From assembly GCF_014930365.1 (NCBI RefSeq), contig NZ_JABXWI010000006.1, positions 62,001 through 126,000 on the forward strand: a DNA stretch of 64,000 nucleotides. The letters run 5' to 3'. The notes below the pieces were generated by a model. The model saw only the letters and a program-made list of their open reading frames with translations, made no database searches and was not told the DNA's origin. The stretch is from Streptomyces caniscabiei (GTDB lineage: Bacteria; Actinomycetota; Actinomycetes; Streptomycetales; Streptomycetaceae). This document shows, piece by piece, positions 24,079 through 31,618 of this stretch. The position numbers were made by a program, and so were the translations under genes. Positions within the stretch are counted from its first letter, which is position 1, and every line of letters begins with the position of its first letter.

Positions 24079-24624
24079 ATGGACCAGCCTGGACAGGGCC
24101 ACCAGCCGCCACCGCCGCCGCAGCAGCCGGGAACGCCGCCGGGAGGCCACCAGGGCTTCGGCCCCCCGCCCCCGCCGTACTCGCCCCCGCCCGCACCCCC
24201 CGGCCCGCCGCAGGCGCCCCCGCAGCAGCCGTACGCACGGCCACAGCCGTACGCACAGCCACCGCAGCCCTACGCGCAGCAGCAGCCGTACGCGCCCCCG
24301 CCGTACGCGCAGCCACCCCAGCCGTACGCCCAGTCACCCCACCAGGGCCCGGAGTTCCTGGCCGTCGACCGGCACAATTCCGTCGTCATCGACGCGGGCG
24401 GGGTCGCCTTCGAGGACCACGGCGCCTCCGTCGACTTCTCGTGGCCCGAGATCCGCAGCGTCCACTACAGGGCGAGCGGCAACGGCAAGGCCCTCATGGT
24501 CGCCGTCATCCACCTCGACGGCGGCTTCTTCGAGTGCGTGGTCGAGGCCAAGCCCCGGGAACGCCTCCACCAGTGGTTCGCCCACCTCGCCCACGTACTC
24601 GGCCACTACCGCCCGATGGGCTAG
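24079..24624 (+). CDS. Pro/Gln-rich protein with C-terminal PH-like domain
   Basis: 181 residues. The first ~95 are Pro/Gln/Tyr-rich with repeats of QPYAQPPQPYAQ type, likely disordered. The C-terminal ~85 residues are a compact beta-rich domain (NSVVIDAGGVAFEDHGAS, DFSWPEIRSVHYR, KALMVAVIHLDGGFFECVVE) closed by a helix, matching the C-terminal domain of the protein at 17453. AGGA lies 9 nt before the ATG. The repeats give reduced reading-frame information, but the domain is convincing. Function unknown. Its TAG stop overlaps the stop of the convergent epoxide hydrolase gene in the shared tetranucleotide CTAG. Confidence 0.7.
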   Translation: MDQPGQGHQPPPPPQQPGTPPGGHQGFGPPPPPYSPPPAPPGPPQAPPQQPYARPQPYAQPPQPYAQQQPYAPPPYAQPPQPYAQSPHQGPEFLAVDRHNSVVIDAGGVAFEDHGASVDFSWPEIRSVHYRASGNGKALMVAVIHLDGGFFECVVEAKPRERLHQWFAHLAHVLGHYRPMG

Positions 24625-25763
24625 CGCACGGAGTCGAAGAACTCCCGTACGTCCGCCGCCAGCAGGTCCGGTACCTCCAGGGCCGCGAAGTGGCCGCCGC
24701 GGTCGAACTCCGTCCACCGCACGACGGTGTTGACCTGCTCGGCCCAGTGGCGGATCGCCACGTCCTCGCCGAAGTTGGCCACCGCCGTCGGCACCCCGGA
24801 GGTCGCCGTCGGGAACCAGTCCGGGACATGGCTGTTCTCGTAGTACATCCGGGCCGCCGAACCGGCCGTACCGGTCAGCCAGTACAGCATCACGTTGGTG
24901 AGCAGGGTGTCCCGGCCGATCGCGTCCTCCGGCAGCGCGGCCGAGGAGTGCGTCCACGCCTGGAACTTCTCCATGATCCAGGCGAGCTGGCCGACGGGGG
25001 AGTCGGTGAGGCCGTACGACAGGGTCTGCGGGCGGGTGGACTGGAGGGCGTTGTAGCCGAAGCCGTCCGTGGTGAACTCGCCGATGCTCGCGAGGCTCCG
25101 CAGCTCCCGCTCGTCGAGCCTCTTCCGCTCGTCCTCGTCGACGGGGCCGAGCGGGATGAACCCGACCGACGCGGCGTTCACATGGACCCCGACCACCGCC
25201 TCCGGGGCGGTGCGGGCCAGCGCGGGGGAGACCAGCGCGCCCAGGTCGCCGCCCTGCGCGCCGTAGCGCTCGTAGCCGAGCCGGCGCATCAGTTCCGCCC
25301 AGGCGCGCGCGACCCGGGAGACGTTCCAGCCCTTCTCCCGGGTGGGCCCGGAGAACCCGAAGCCGGGGATGGAGGGGATCACCAGGTGGAAGTCGCTCCT
25401 CAGCAGGTCGATCACCCCGAGGAACTCCACGATCGAGCCCGGCCAGCCGTGCGTGAGGATCAGCGGCAGCGCGTCCGGCCGGGCGGAGCGGACGTGCAGG
25501 AAGTGCACCCGCGCGCCGTCGATCTCCGTGACGTACTGCGGGATCTCGTTGAGCGCGGCCTCGTGCCCGCGCCAGTCGTAGGTGTCGCGCCAGTACGTGG
25601 CGAGGTCGCGGAGGTACGGCAGCGAGGTGCCGTACGCCCAGCCCGCGTCCGGGAGTTCGTCGGGCCAGCGAGTGAGGTCCAGGCGGGTGTGCAGATCGTC
25701 CAGCTGGGTCCGAGGGATGTCGATCCGGTGGCTGCGCACGCTGTTGTCCGTGTTGTCCGTCAT
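24621..25763 (-). CDS. Epoxide hydrolase (alpha/beta-hydrolase with EHN domain)
   Basis: A 380-residue enzyme that opens epoxides to diols. The N-terminal EHN lid segment (IDIPRTQLDDLHTRLDLTRW) covers residues ~10-110. The hydrolase core has the oxyanion motif LTHGWPGS, nucleophile D173 in AQGGDLGA, and catalytic His in RGGHFAALEVPD. Two Tyr in the cap (YGLTDSPVGQLAWI, TNVMLYWLTG) probably activate the epoxide. Length is typical for the microsomal-like bacterial group. It is cytosolic and monocistronic, and converges on the PH-like gene with overlapping stop codons. Natural substrate unknown. Confidence 0.9.
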   Translation of the reverse strand: MTDNTDNSVRSHRIDIPRTQLDDLHTRLDLTRWPDELPDAGWAYGTSLPYLRDLATYWRDTYDWRGHEAALNEIPQYVTEIDGARVHFLHVRSARPDALPLILTHGWPGSIVEFLGVIDLLRSDFHLVIPSIPGFGFSGPTREKGWNVSRVARAWAELMRRLGYERYGAQGGDLGALVSPALARTAPEAVVGVHVNAASVGFIPLGPVDEDERKRLDERELRSLASIGEFTTDGFGYNALQSTRPQTLSYGLTDSPVGQLAWIMEKFQAWTHSSAALPEDAIGRDTLLTNVMLYWLTGTAGSAARMYYENSHVPDWFPTATSGVPTAVANFGEDVAIRHWAEQVNTVVRWTEFDRGGHFAALEVPDLLAADVREFFDSVR

Positions 25764-25969
25764 GAGTCCAGGGTGGGAAGGCCCGCGGACGGCAGTGTCC
25801 GCAAGGGCGGGCGGATTGCTCTCACATGTGCCGGTCCCCGGTCGGCGGCGGACTTCCGGCCGCCGCCGGGGCACCGATGCTCACGCACGCCCGCCCGCCG
25901 GACAAGCCTTTCGAACCCGCTCGAAAGGGGTTGACCGACGGGCCCCCACGGTCGCGTCGGGCCGGGGCG

Positions 25970-27019
25970 CTACGCCGCGGGCCGTTCCCGGTACGCGTCC
26001 ACGACCGCCCGCTCCAGCACGGCGTTCTCCGACAGCACCGTCCCCTTCGCCCCGCTCGCGCCGTCCTCCGTCAGCGAGGTGCGTTCGCCGAGGTAGACCA
26101 GGGTCTCCCGGTCGAAGATCCACTCGGTGGCCCACCCCGTCCGCCGGTCGACGCGGCGGATGCCGACGCCGTGCCGCCCGGCCGGATCGGTCGCCTCCTC
26201 GATACGGGTCACCCCGGGGATCCGCGCGGCGGCCCCGTACAGCGCGGCGGCGGTCTCGGCCGGCATCACCGAGGCGTTGAGCAGTTCACCGATCCGGTCG
26301 AAGACCGCCTGCGACGGCTCCTGGTCCTCGAACGGCTCGACGAGCCGCCGGAGTTCGGCGAGCAGTTCGTCCGGGTCGGTGGGCAGTGCGGCCAGCCACC
26401 GGTACGTCGGGCGGTCGATACCGGCCGGGACACCCGGCGACCCCGGCGGCAGCAGCTCCCGCAGCGGGAAGTAGGCGCCGTTCTCGTAGTGCAGGGCCAA
26501 CCGCTTCACCGGTCCCGGCTCCTGGGACACCCACTCCTCCCGCTCGTGCAGCCGCCCCGGGACGTACACGCCGTTCTCGCCCTTCGCCTCCGCCCCGGCC
26601 GTCAGGCTCCGCACATAGACCAACTGGTCGTCGCGGACCGGCTCGACCTCCGTCCGCGCGGCGACGTCGGCGATCCGGTCGAGCAGCACGACGGCGCTCT
26701 CGTCGTCGGACGTCCGCACACCGTGCCCGGAGTCCGAGGCCGTGACCAGGCCGACGGTCAGCGCCCCGGCCAGCGTCAGCGCGGCGGCGGGCAGCCACAG
26801 GGCGGGGCGGGGGAGCCGGGGGCGTCGCCACCGGGGTGCGGCGGCGTCGGCGGGCGGCGCGGGAGCGACGGGAGTCGTGGGCAGGTCGTCAGCGACCGGA
26901 GTCCTGGCCAGGTCGTCGTCGATGAGTCGCATCAGTCGGTCCTTGTGGTGGACGAGGCGATCAGGCGGAACGTCCCGTTCGGGCGGGGGCGGCAGCAGTC
27001 GGGCCAGCTCCTCGTTCAT
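25970..27019 (-). CDS. CU044_5270-type membrane protein, partner of ECF sigma factor
   Basis: 349 residues. An N-terminal cytosolic segment (MNEELARLLPPPPERDVPPD) leads to one TM helix (ALWLPAAALTLAGALTVGLV) and an extracytoplasmic domain of ~230 residues ending in RIPGVTRIEEATDPAGRHGV and VRRVDRRTGWATEWIFDRET-like sequence. This matches what I know as the CU044_5270 family, regularly encoded after an ECF sigma gene in actinobacteria; a role as membrane sensor/anti-sigma is presumed. ATGA overlap with the sigma gene shows coupling. No zinc anti-sigma motif is seen. The ~200 nt between its stop and the epoxide hydrolase start hold no gene I can support. Confidence 0.8.
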   Translation of the reverse strand: MNEELARLLPPPPERDVPPDRLVHHKDRLMRLIDDDLARTPVADDLPTTPVAPAPPADAAAPRWRRPRLPRPALWLPAAALTLAGALTVGLVTASDSGHGVRTSDDESAVVLLDRIADVAARTEVEPVRDDQLVYVRSLTAGAEAKGENGVYVPGRLHEREEWVSQEPGPVKRLALHYENGAYFPLRELLPPGSPGVPAGIDRPTYRWLAALPTDPDELLAELRRLVEPFEDQEPSQAVFDRIGELLNASVMPAETAAALYGAAARIPGVTRIEEATDPAGRHGVGIRRVDRRTGWATEWIFDRETLVYLGERTSLTEDGASGAKGTVLSENAVLERAVVDAYRERPAA

Positions 27020-27714
27020 CGGGATCCCTCCTGAATCTCCTTGAGCGGAAGGGCCGCGAACGCGGCCTCGCCCTCTACCTCTCCGCGACGGCGCCCCGGT
27101 TCCCTCCGGTTCGGCATGGTTCGCGTACGTTCCTCACGCAGCCGCTCGTCCGTCAGCCGGCCGAGCCGCGCCCTGGCCCGGGAGAGCCGGGACCGTACGG
27201 TCCCCACCGGCACGCCCAGCGCCTCGGCCGCCTGCGCGTAGTCGAGGCCGGACCACACGCACAGCGCCAGCACCTCACGCTCCGCGCGCCGCAGCCGCCC
27301 GTACACCTGGCGTACGGCGTCCAGCCGGCGCGCGTCGTCGAGGCGTCCGGCGGTCTCGTCGGCGAAGTCGGTCACCGGCGGCGGGCCGGGGCGGCGGGCC
27401 AGGAACGCCAGCCGGCGGCCGAGGCCACGGGTGGCGTTGCGGGCCTTGTTGGTCGCCATGCCCAGCAGCCACGGCTTCAACGAGCCGCCGTCCGGCTCCA
27501 GTCGCTCCCGGGTGCGCCAGGCGTCGAGGAAGGTGTCGGCCATCACCTCCTCGGCGGTCGACCAGTCGCCGGTCAGCCGGTGGGCGTGGTTGTAGACGGC
27601 CCGCGCGTACGCGTCGTACAGCTCGGCGAAGGCCTCCCGGTCGCCGGCCCGGATCCGCGCGCGGGCCGACGCCTCCGCGTCCGTGCGGGCCGGCGCCCTC
27701 TCGGGGTCACTCAT
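27016..27714 (-). CDS. ECF RNA polymerase sigma factor
   Basis: A 232-residue sigma-70-family protein: region 2 (FAELYDAYARAVYNHAHRLT, then TAEEVMADTFLDAWRTRERL) and region 4 (RRAEREVLALCVWSGLDYAQ, HTH VPVGTVRSRLSRARARL). A ~40-residue basic/acidic C-terminal tail (TRTMPNRREPGRRRGEVEGE) is an unusual addition. The ATG at 27714 is preceded by GAGAGG about 10 nt upstream, but this ribosome site lies in the arm of a perfect 16-bp inverted repeat (27724-27770). It overlaps its membrane partner gene by ATGA. Target promoters unknown. Confidence 0.9.
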   Translation of the reverse strand: MSDPERAPARTDAEASARARIRAGDREAFAELYDAYARAVYNHAHRLTGDWSTAEEVMADTFLDAWRTRERLEPDGGSLKPWLLGMATNKARNATRGLGRRLAFLARRPGPPPVTDFADETAGRLDDARRLDAVRQVYGRLRRAEREVLALCVWSGLDYAQAAEALGVPVGTVRSRLSRARARLGRLTDERLREERTRTMPNRREPGRRRGEVEGEAAFAALPLKEIQEGSR

Positions 27715-27723
27715 CTCGTATGC

Positions 27724-27770
27724 ACCTCTCCCACCTCACACCCCCTGTCTCTCCGTGAGGTGGGAGAGGT
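27724..27770. promoter_or_regulatory. Perfect 16-bp inverted repeat covering the sigma-factor ribosome site
   Basis: ACCTCTCCCACCTCAC at 27724-27739 and its exact complement at 27755-27770, with a 15-nt loop. On the minus strand it lies after the chitinase stop and 9 nt before the sigma-factor ATG; the ATG-proximal arm carries the purine-rich GGGAGAGGT. It could terminate chitinase transcription, hide the sigma ribosome site in RNA, or be a protein-binding dyad. No T run follows. Confidence 0.7.
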
Positions 27771-27809
27771 TCCGGTGACCTGTGCCACACCCGCCGGGCG
27801 GGCCGCGGT

Positions 27810-29531
27810 CTACGGCAGCCCGTGCACGTGCGGCCCCACCGCGTTCGACCACGTGTTGCCCGCCGTGGCGTCCCAGTTGGTCGACCACGTCATCGCGCCC
27901 CGCAGGTCGGGGTAGGTCCGCGGCGGCTTGAAGGAGCCGCAGTTCGTCCCCCGGGTCAGACAGTCGAGGGCGTTGTTCACCACGGTCGGCGACACGTACC
28001 CGCTGCCCGCGCCCCGCGTCGAGGCGGGCAGTCCCAGCCCCACCTGGGAGGGGGCGAGACCGTTCTCCAGCTGGATGCAGGCGAGGGCGGTGAGGAAGTC
28101 CACCGACCCCTGGCTGTAGACCTTGCCGTCGCAGCCGAGCATGGAACCGCTGTTGTAGTACTGCATGTTGACGACGGTCAGGATGTCCTTGATGTTCAGC
28201 GCGGTCCGGAAGTACGCGTTCGACGTCGACTGCATGTCGATGGTCTGCGGCGCCATCGTGATGACGAGCGACGGGCCCGCCTTCGCCGACAGCGACCGCA
28301 GCGCCTGCGTCATATAGGTCGCGTCGAGCCCGTTCTCCAGGTCGATGTCGACGCCGTCGAAGCCGTACGTCCGCATCAGGGCGTACACCGAGTCCGCGAA
28401 GTTCGTCGCGGAGGCCGCGCTGTTCACCGCCACCGTGCCGCGCTCACCGCCGACCGACACGACGACCTTCTTGCCGGCCGCCTGCTTGGCCCGGACGTCG
28501 GCCTTGAACTGGTCGACGGTGTAGCCGCCGAGGCCCGCCGAGTCGAGGGTGAAGGTGACCGCCCCCGGTGTGGCGGTGGCGTCCGCGAAGGCCACGGCGA
28601 TGATGTCGTAACCCGACTGCACGTCCGAGAGCTTCTGGACGGCCGCCCCGTTGTCGAAGTTCTGCCAGTAACCGGTCACGGCGTGCTTCGGGACGCCCGT
28701 GCCGCCGCCCGGGGTCGCCGTCGTCGTCCCGGTCACCGTCGCCGAACGGGCCGACTCACCGGCCGCGTTGGTCGCCGTGACCTGGAACGTGTACGAGGTG
28801 GAGGCCGCGAGTCCGGTCACCGTCGCCGAGGTGCCGGTCACCGACTGGACCTTGGTGCCGCCCCGGTGGACGTTGTATCCGGTGGCGCCCGGCACCGGGT
28901 TCCAGGCCAGGGAGACGGAGGAGGACGTCGAGCCCGACACCGTCAGCCCGGCGGGGGCGGACGGGACGGTGGGCGGCTGGTCGCCGCCACCGCCGCCGTC
29001 GGGGCCGTAGACGGACACGTCGTCGACGAGGTACGCGGCCTGCCCGTACCAGCCGTGCGTGTAGACCGTCACCGACGTGGTCGAGGCGCCGGTGGTGAAG
29101 GTGGTCGACAGCTGCTTCCAGGCCGTCGAGTCGGGTGTCCACGTCGAGACGTCGGTCGTCCCGGTCCCGGTCACGCCCAGGTACGCGTACCCGCCCCGCA
29201 CCCAGGCGCCGAGCGTGTACGTCGAGCCGGGCCGCACCGCCACCGTCTGGGTGCAGCGGGCGTTGTCCTGCCCGGCCGGGGTGGCCCGCAGCGCGGCCGT
29301 GCCGCCGTGCACCGGGGAGGAGACGGTCGCGCCGCTGCCCGCCGAGCAGTTCCAGTCGCTGAGCCCCGACTCGAATCCGGCGTTCCTGGCGTTGTTGATG
29401 TCCGCGGCCGACGCCTGTCCGGCGCCGGCGAGCGAGAGACCGAGGGCGAGGGAGACGGCGACGACCGCCGACCGCAGCCGGGTCCGTCCCCGTATGCGCG
29501 AGCCCTCACACTCCTGCGCGTTCGTCCGCAT
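27810..29531 (-). CDS. Secreted GH18 chitinase with N-terminal carbohydrate-binding module and FnIII domain
   Basis: 573 residues. A signal peptide (VVAVSLALGLSLAGAGQASA) is followed by a beta-sandwich carbohydrate-binding module (~45-180; NAGFESGLSDWNC, YLVDDVSVYG), a Gly linker, a fibronectin III domain (~195-280; VPSAPAGLTVSGSTSSSVSL) and a GH18 catalytic barrel (~290-573). The GH18 signature DGVDIDLE carries the catalytic acid E399; MQYYN and MTWSTNWD are later barrel motifs. It should hydrolyse chitin outside the cell. ATG at 29531 has no good ribosome site but gives a proper signal peptide. A DasR-like operator lies 35 nt upstream, predicting induction when GlcN6P/GlcNAc6P releases DasR. 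Confidence 0.92.
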   Translation of the reverse strand: MRTNAQECEGSRIRGRTRLRSAVVAVSLALGLSLAGAGQASAADINNARNAGFESGLSDWNCSAGSGATVSSPVHGGTAALRATPAGQDNARCTQTVAVRPGSTYTLGAWVRGGYAYLGVTGTGTTDVSTWTPDSTAWKQLSTTFTTGASTTSVTVYTHGWYGQAAYLVDDVSVYGPDGGGGGDQPPTVPSAPAGLTVSGSTSSSVSLAWNPVPGATGYNVHRGGTKVQSVTGTSATVTGLAASTSYTFQVTATNAAGESARSATVTGTTTATPGGGTGVPKHAVTGYWQNFDNGAAVQKLSDVQSGYDIIAVAFADATATPGAVTFTLDSAGLGGYTVDQFKADVRAKQAAGKKVVVSVGGERGTVAVNSAASATNFADSVYALMRTYGFDGVDIDLENGLDATYMTQALRSLSAKAGPSLVITMAPQTIDMQSTSNAYFRTALNIKDILTVVNMQYYNSGSMLGCDGKVYSQGSVDFLTALACIQLENGLAPSQVGLGLPASTRGAGSGYVSPTVVNNALDCLTRGTNCGSFKPPRTYPDLRGAMTWSTNWDATAGNTWSNAVGPHVHGLP

Positions 29532-29565
29532 ATGTATGCGTCTTCTGTGTCTGAACATACTCGTA

Positions 29566-29593
29566 AGTTGGTCCAGACCAATCAAGTTGTCAA
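29566..29593 (-). promoter_or_regulatory. DasR-like operator (dre) and -35 box of the chitinase promoter
   Basis: The dyad TTGGTC-CA-GACCAA (29568-29581) matches the DasR-responsive element pattern TGGTCTAGACCA closely. On the minus strand a TTGACA -35 box (29588-29593 complement) lies 6 nt upstream of it, so a bound repressor would sit between -35 and -10. DasR control of chitinases is established in S. coelicolor; this site is called from sequence only. Confidence 0.75.
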
Positions 29594-29767
29594 TACTCCC
29601 GCACGAGACCCGTTCACCCGTACGGGGGGCCCAACCACCGCGTCCGACCGTCGAGTTGAGGCATATGCGTCTCACTCTGTGTGGATACGGCCCCACCCCG
29701 CGTGAGTTGATCAAGGAGATTCGGTGTTGATCGGGCCATGCCGTGGATATGGTGCTGATGCAAGACG

Positions 29768-30724
29768 ATGCAGGAGGGGCGTCCAGCCGTACGTCGCTCC
29801 GCACAGGGGCCGTCCGAGGCGGTGGTCGACCACTCCGCCGAAGTGAACGGGGTGGTGTGCGCCGTGCCGACCGCGATAGCCGTCACCAGTTCCGACCTGG
29901 TGCTCCCACCGCACGACCGGCAGACCCCGCCTGCGGTCGTCCAGCCGCAGGAGACCCTCGAAGCCTCCCTGTATGGCATGCACGCGCTCATCGAGCAGCA
30001 CGGCTACGTCATCGCCCTGCACTCGTCCTCCGACGCGTCGGCCGTCACCCGGCGGCTGCACACCGTCCGTTCCGTGCTGGAGAGCGACCGCATCGCCCTG
30101 CTCGGTGTGGACCTGCCCCCGCTCGGCGTCGCCCTGCTCGCCCAGCAGTTGCGGCAGCTCTCCGTGTGCGACTTCAGCCCGGGAGTGCTCGCCTCCTCCG
30201 TGCGCCTCCTCGCGCACTACATCTACGCCGGCGCGCACCTCGGCTCCGTCGCCAAGCTCGACCGGGTGCCGGTCACGCTGAAGTCGCACGCCAAGTCCTG
30301 GCTGCCCGGAGCCCGGTTCGCCGTCCTGGCCAACCCGCGGCCCCAGCTGGTCCGCCTCCACACCGCCGACGAGGAGCCCCTCGCGGGCCCCGAGTTCGGC
30401 ACCCGGTTGCTCGTCGCCCAGGGACCGCAGCCGCCCTCCGACTGGGTCACCGCCTCCCTCGCCCCGGCCTGGCAGGTGCAGGGGTCCCTGCCCGTGCCGC
30501 TGCCCGAGGAGTCCGTGCGCTGGTGGGGCACCGGCAAGCTCGTCGAGTTCGCCGCCGGCCTCTCCGACGTCTCCGTGCTCTACCAACTCGTCTCGTCCGT
30601 ACGCCGCGAGACCTGCCACTGGTGCGGCCTCGAACTCATCGGCGACCGCTGCGGATTCTGCGCGGCCCCGCTGCGCGAGCCCGAACCGCCACCCGTGCGC
30701 GCGCTGCCCCGAGCGGTCACATGA
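29768..30724 (+). CDS. Unknown protein with C-terminal zinc ribbon, next to Tad locus
   Basis: 318 residues, no TM segment. I do not recognise the central domain (EASLYGMHALIEQHGYVIAL, PPLGVALLAQQLRQLSVCDF). The C-terminus has ETCHWCGLELIGDRCGFC, two CxxC pairs forming a rubredoxin-like zinc ribbon. It lies 43 nt before the CpaB gene on the same strand and is probably co-transcribed with the pilus genes, perhaps as a regulator or assembly accessory. ATG at 29768 is the first possible start after an in-frame stop; no good ribosome site is seen, so an internal GTG (29828) is an alternative. Confidence 0.65.
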   Translation: MQEGRPAVRRSAQGPSEAVVDHSAEVNGVVCAVPTAIAVTSSDLVLPPHDRQTPPAVVQPQETLEASLYGMHALIEQHGYVIALHSSSDASAVTRRLHTVRSVLESDRIALLGVDLPPLGVALLAQQLRQLSVCDFSPGVLASSVRLLAHYIYAGAHLGSVAKLDRVPVTLKSHAKSWLPGARFAVLANPRPQLVRLHTADEEPLAGPEFGTRLLVAQGPQPPSDWVTASLAPAWQVQGSLPVPLPEESVRWWGTGKLVEFAAGLSDVSVLYQLVSSVRRETCHWCGLELIGDRCGFCAAPLREPEPPPVRALPRAVT

Positions 30725-30767
30725 CAGCCGTACGACAACTCCGCACGTCCCCACGAGGTGAGATGTA

Positions 30768-31484
30768 GTGAACTCGCGCCAGCGCCGCGGCGTCATCCTG
30801 CTGGTCCTCTCGGCCCTGTGCGCCCTGGCCGCGTTCACCGGGGTGCTCTCGGTGATCCGTGACGTGAACGCCAAGGTCGGACCGGAGGTGACCGCGTACC
30901 GGCTCAAGGGCGACATCGCGCCCTACAAGGAGCTGACGGCGGGCCAGTTCGAGAAGATCTCGATGCCGGAGCGGTGGCTGTCCGGCACGGCCGTCACCGA
31001 TCTGGCGGAGATCCGCGGGAAGATCGCCGTCACCCAGCTGCGCAAGGGCTCCCTGCTCCAGTCCGACATGATCGTCGACCGCCCCGAACTCGAAGCGGGC
31101 CAGCAGGAGATCGCCATCCTGATCGACGCCTCCACCGGTGTGGCCGGCAAGATCAACCCGGGCTCGCGGGTCAACATCTACGCCACCTTCGAGGAGAAGG
31201 ACAGCGACTCCAAGAAGGACACCTCCAAGCTGATGGTCACCGACGCCCGCGTCATCGACGTCGGCAGGCTGACTCCCCTCGAATCCGGCCAGTCCAACAG
31301 CGACCGCCGGCGCACGGCGACCGAGGCCGTCCCGATCACCTTCGCGCTCGACACCGCCGACGCCCAGCGCGTCGCCTTCGCCGAGTCGTTCGCCGAGCAC
31401 GTCCGTCTCGCCCTCGTCGGGGGCGGCGAGGCCACCGTCGTCGTACCGGACGACCGTTCGTACACCCTCGAAGAGGACAAGTAG
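30768..31484 (+). CDS. cpaB: Flp pilus assembly protein CpaB/RcpC
   Basis: 238 residues. One N-terminal TM helix (GVILLVLSALCALAAFTGVL), a SAF domain (~45-110; YKELTAGQFEKISMPERWLS, IRGKIAVTQLRKGSLLQSDM) and the RcpC/CpaB domain (~115-230; AILIDASTGVAGKINPGSRV, RVAFAESFAEHVRLALVGGG). CpaB proteins act outside the membrane in Tad pilus assembly. GTG start with GAGGTGAGATGTA upstream (GGTGA as ribosome site). First clear structural gene of the pilus operon. Confidence 0.9.
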   Translation: MNSRQRRGVILLVLSALCALAAFTGVLSVIRDVNAKVGPEVTAYRLKGDIAPYKELTAGQFEKISMPERWLSGTAVTDLAEIRGKIAVTQLRKGSLLQSDMIVDRPELEAGQQEIAILIDASTGVAGKINPGSRVNIYATFEEKDSDSKKDTSKLMVTDARVIDVGRLTPLESGQSNSDRRRTATEAVPITFALDTADAQRVAFAESFAEHVRLALVGGGEATVVVPDDRSYTLEEDK

Positions 31485-31495
31485 GAGGCCCCGCG

Positions 31496-31618
31496 ATGAG
31501 GTCGGTCCGGAACGTCCACGCGAGGGTCCCTCGAACGGGGGTGCGCCGAACACCGCTACGGAGCGGCGCGTACGAGATCCCCTCGCCCTCCGCACCACGA
31601 ACGGGGATCCGCCGATGA
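31496..31618 (+). CDS. Possible 40-residue small protein between cpaB and cpaE-tadE
   Basis: An ATG 11 nt after the CpaB stop has AGGAGG 7 nt upstream, the best ribosome site in the pilus locus, and the frame ends in TGA overlapping the next gene's ATG (ATGA at 31615-31618). The peptide is basic (MRSVRNVHARVPRTGVRRTP, then LRSGAYEIPSPSAPRTGIRR). It contains two related segments, RTGVRR and RTGIRR, reflecting a DNA direct repeat (CGAACGGGGGTGCGCCGA / CGAACGGGGATCCGCCGA). It could be a real small protein, a coupling leader, or a remnant. No function is evident. Confidence 0.4.
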   Translation: MRSVRNVHARVPRTGVRRTPLRSGAYEIPSPSAPRTGIRR

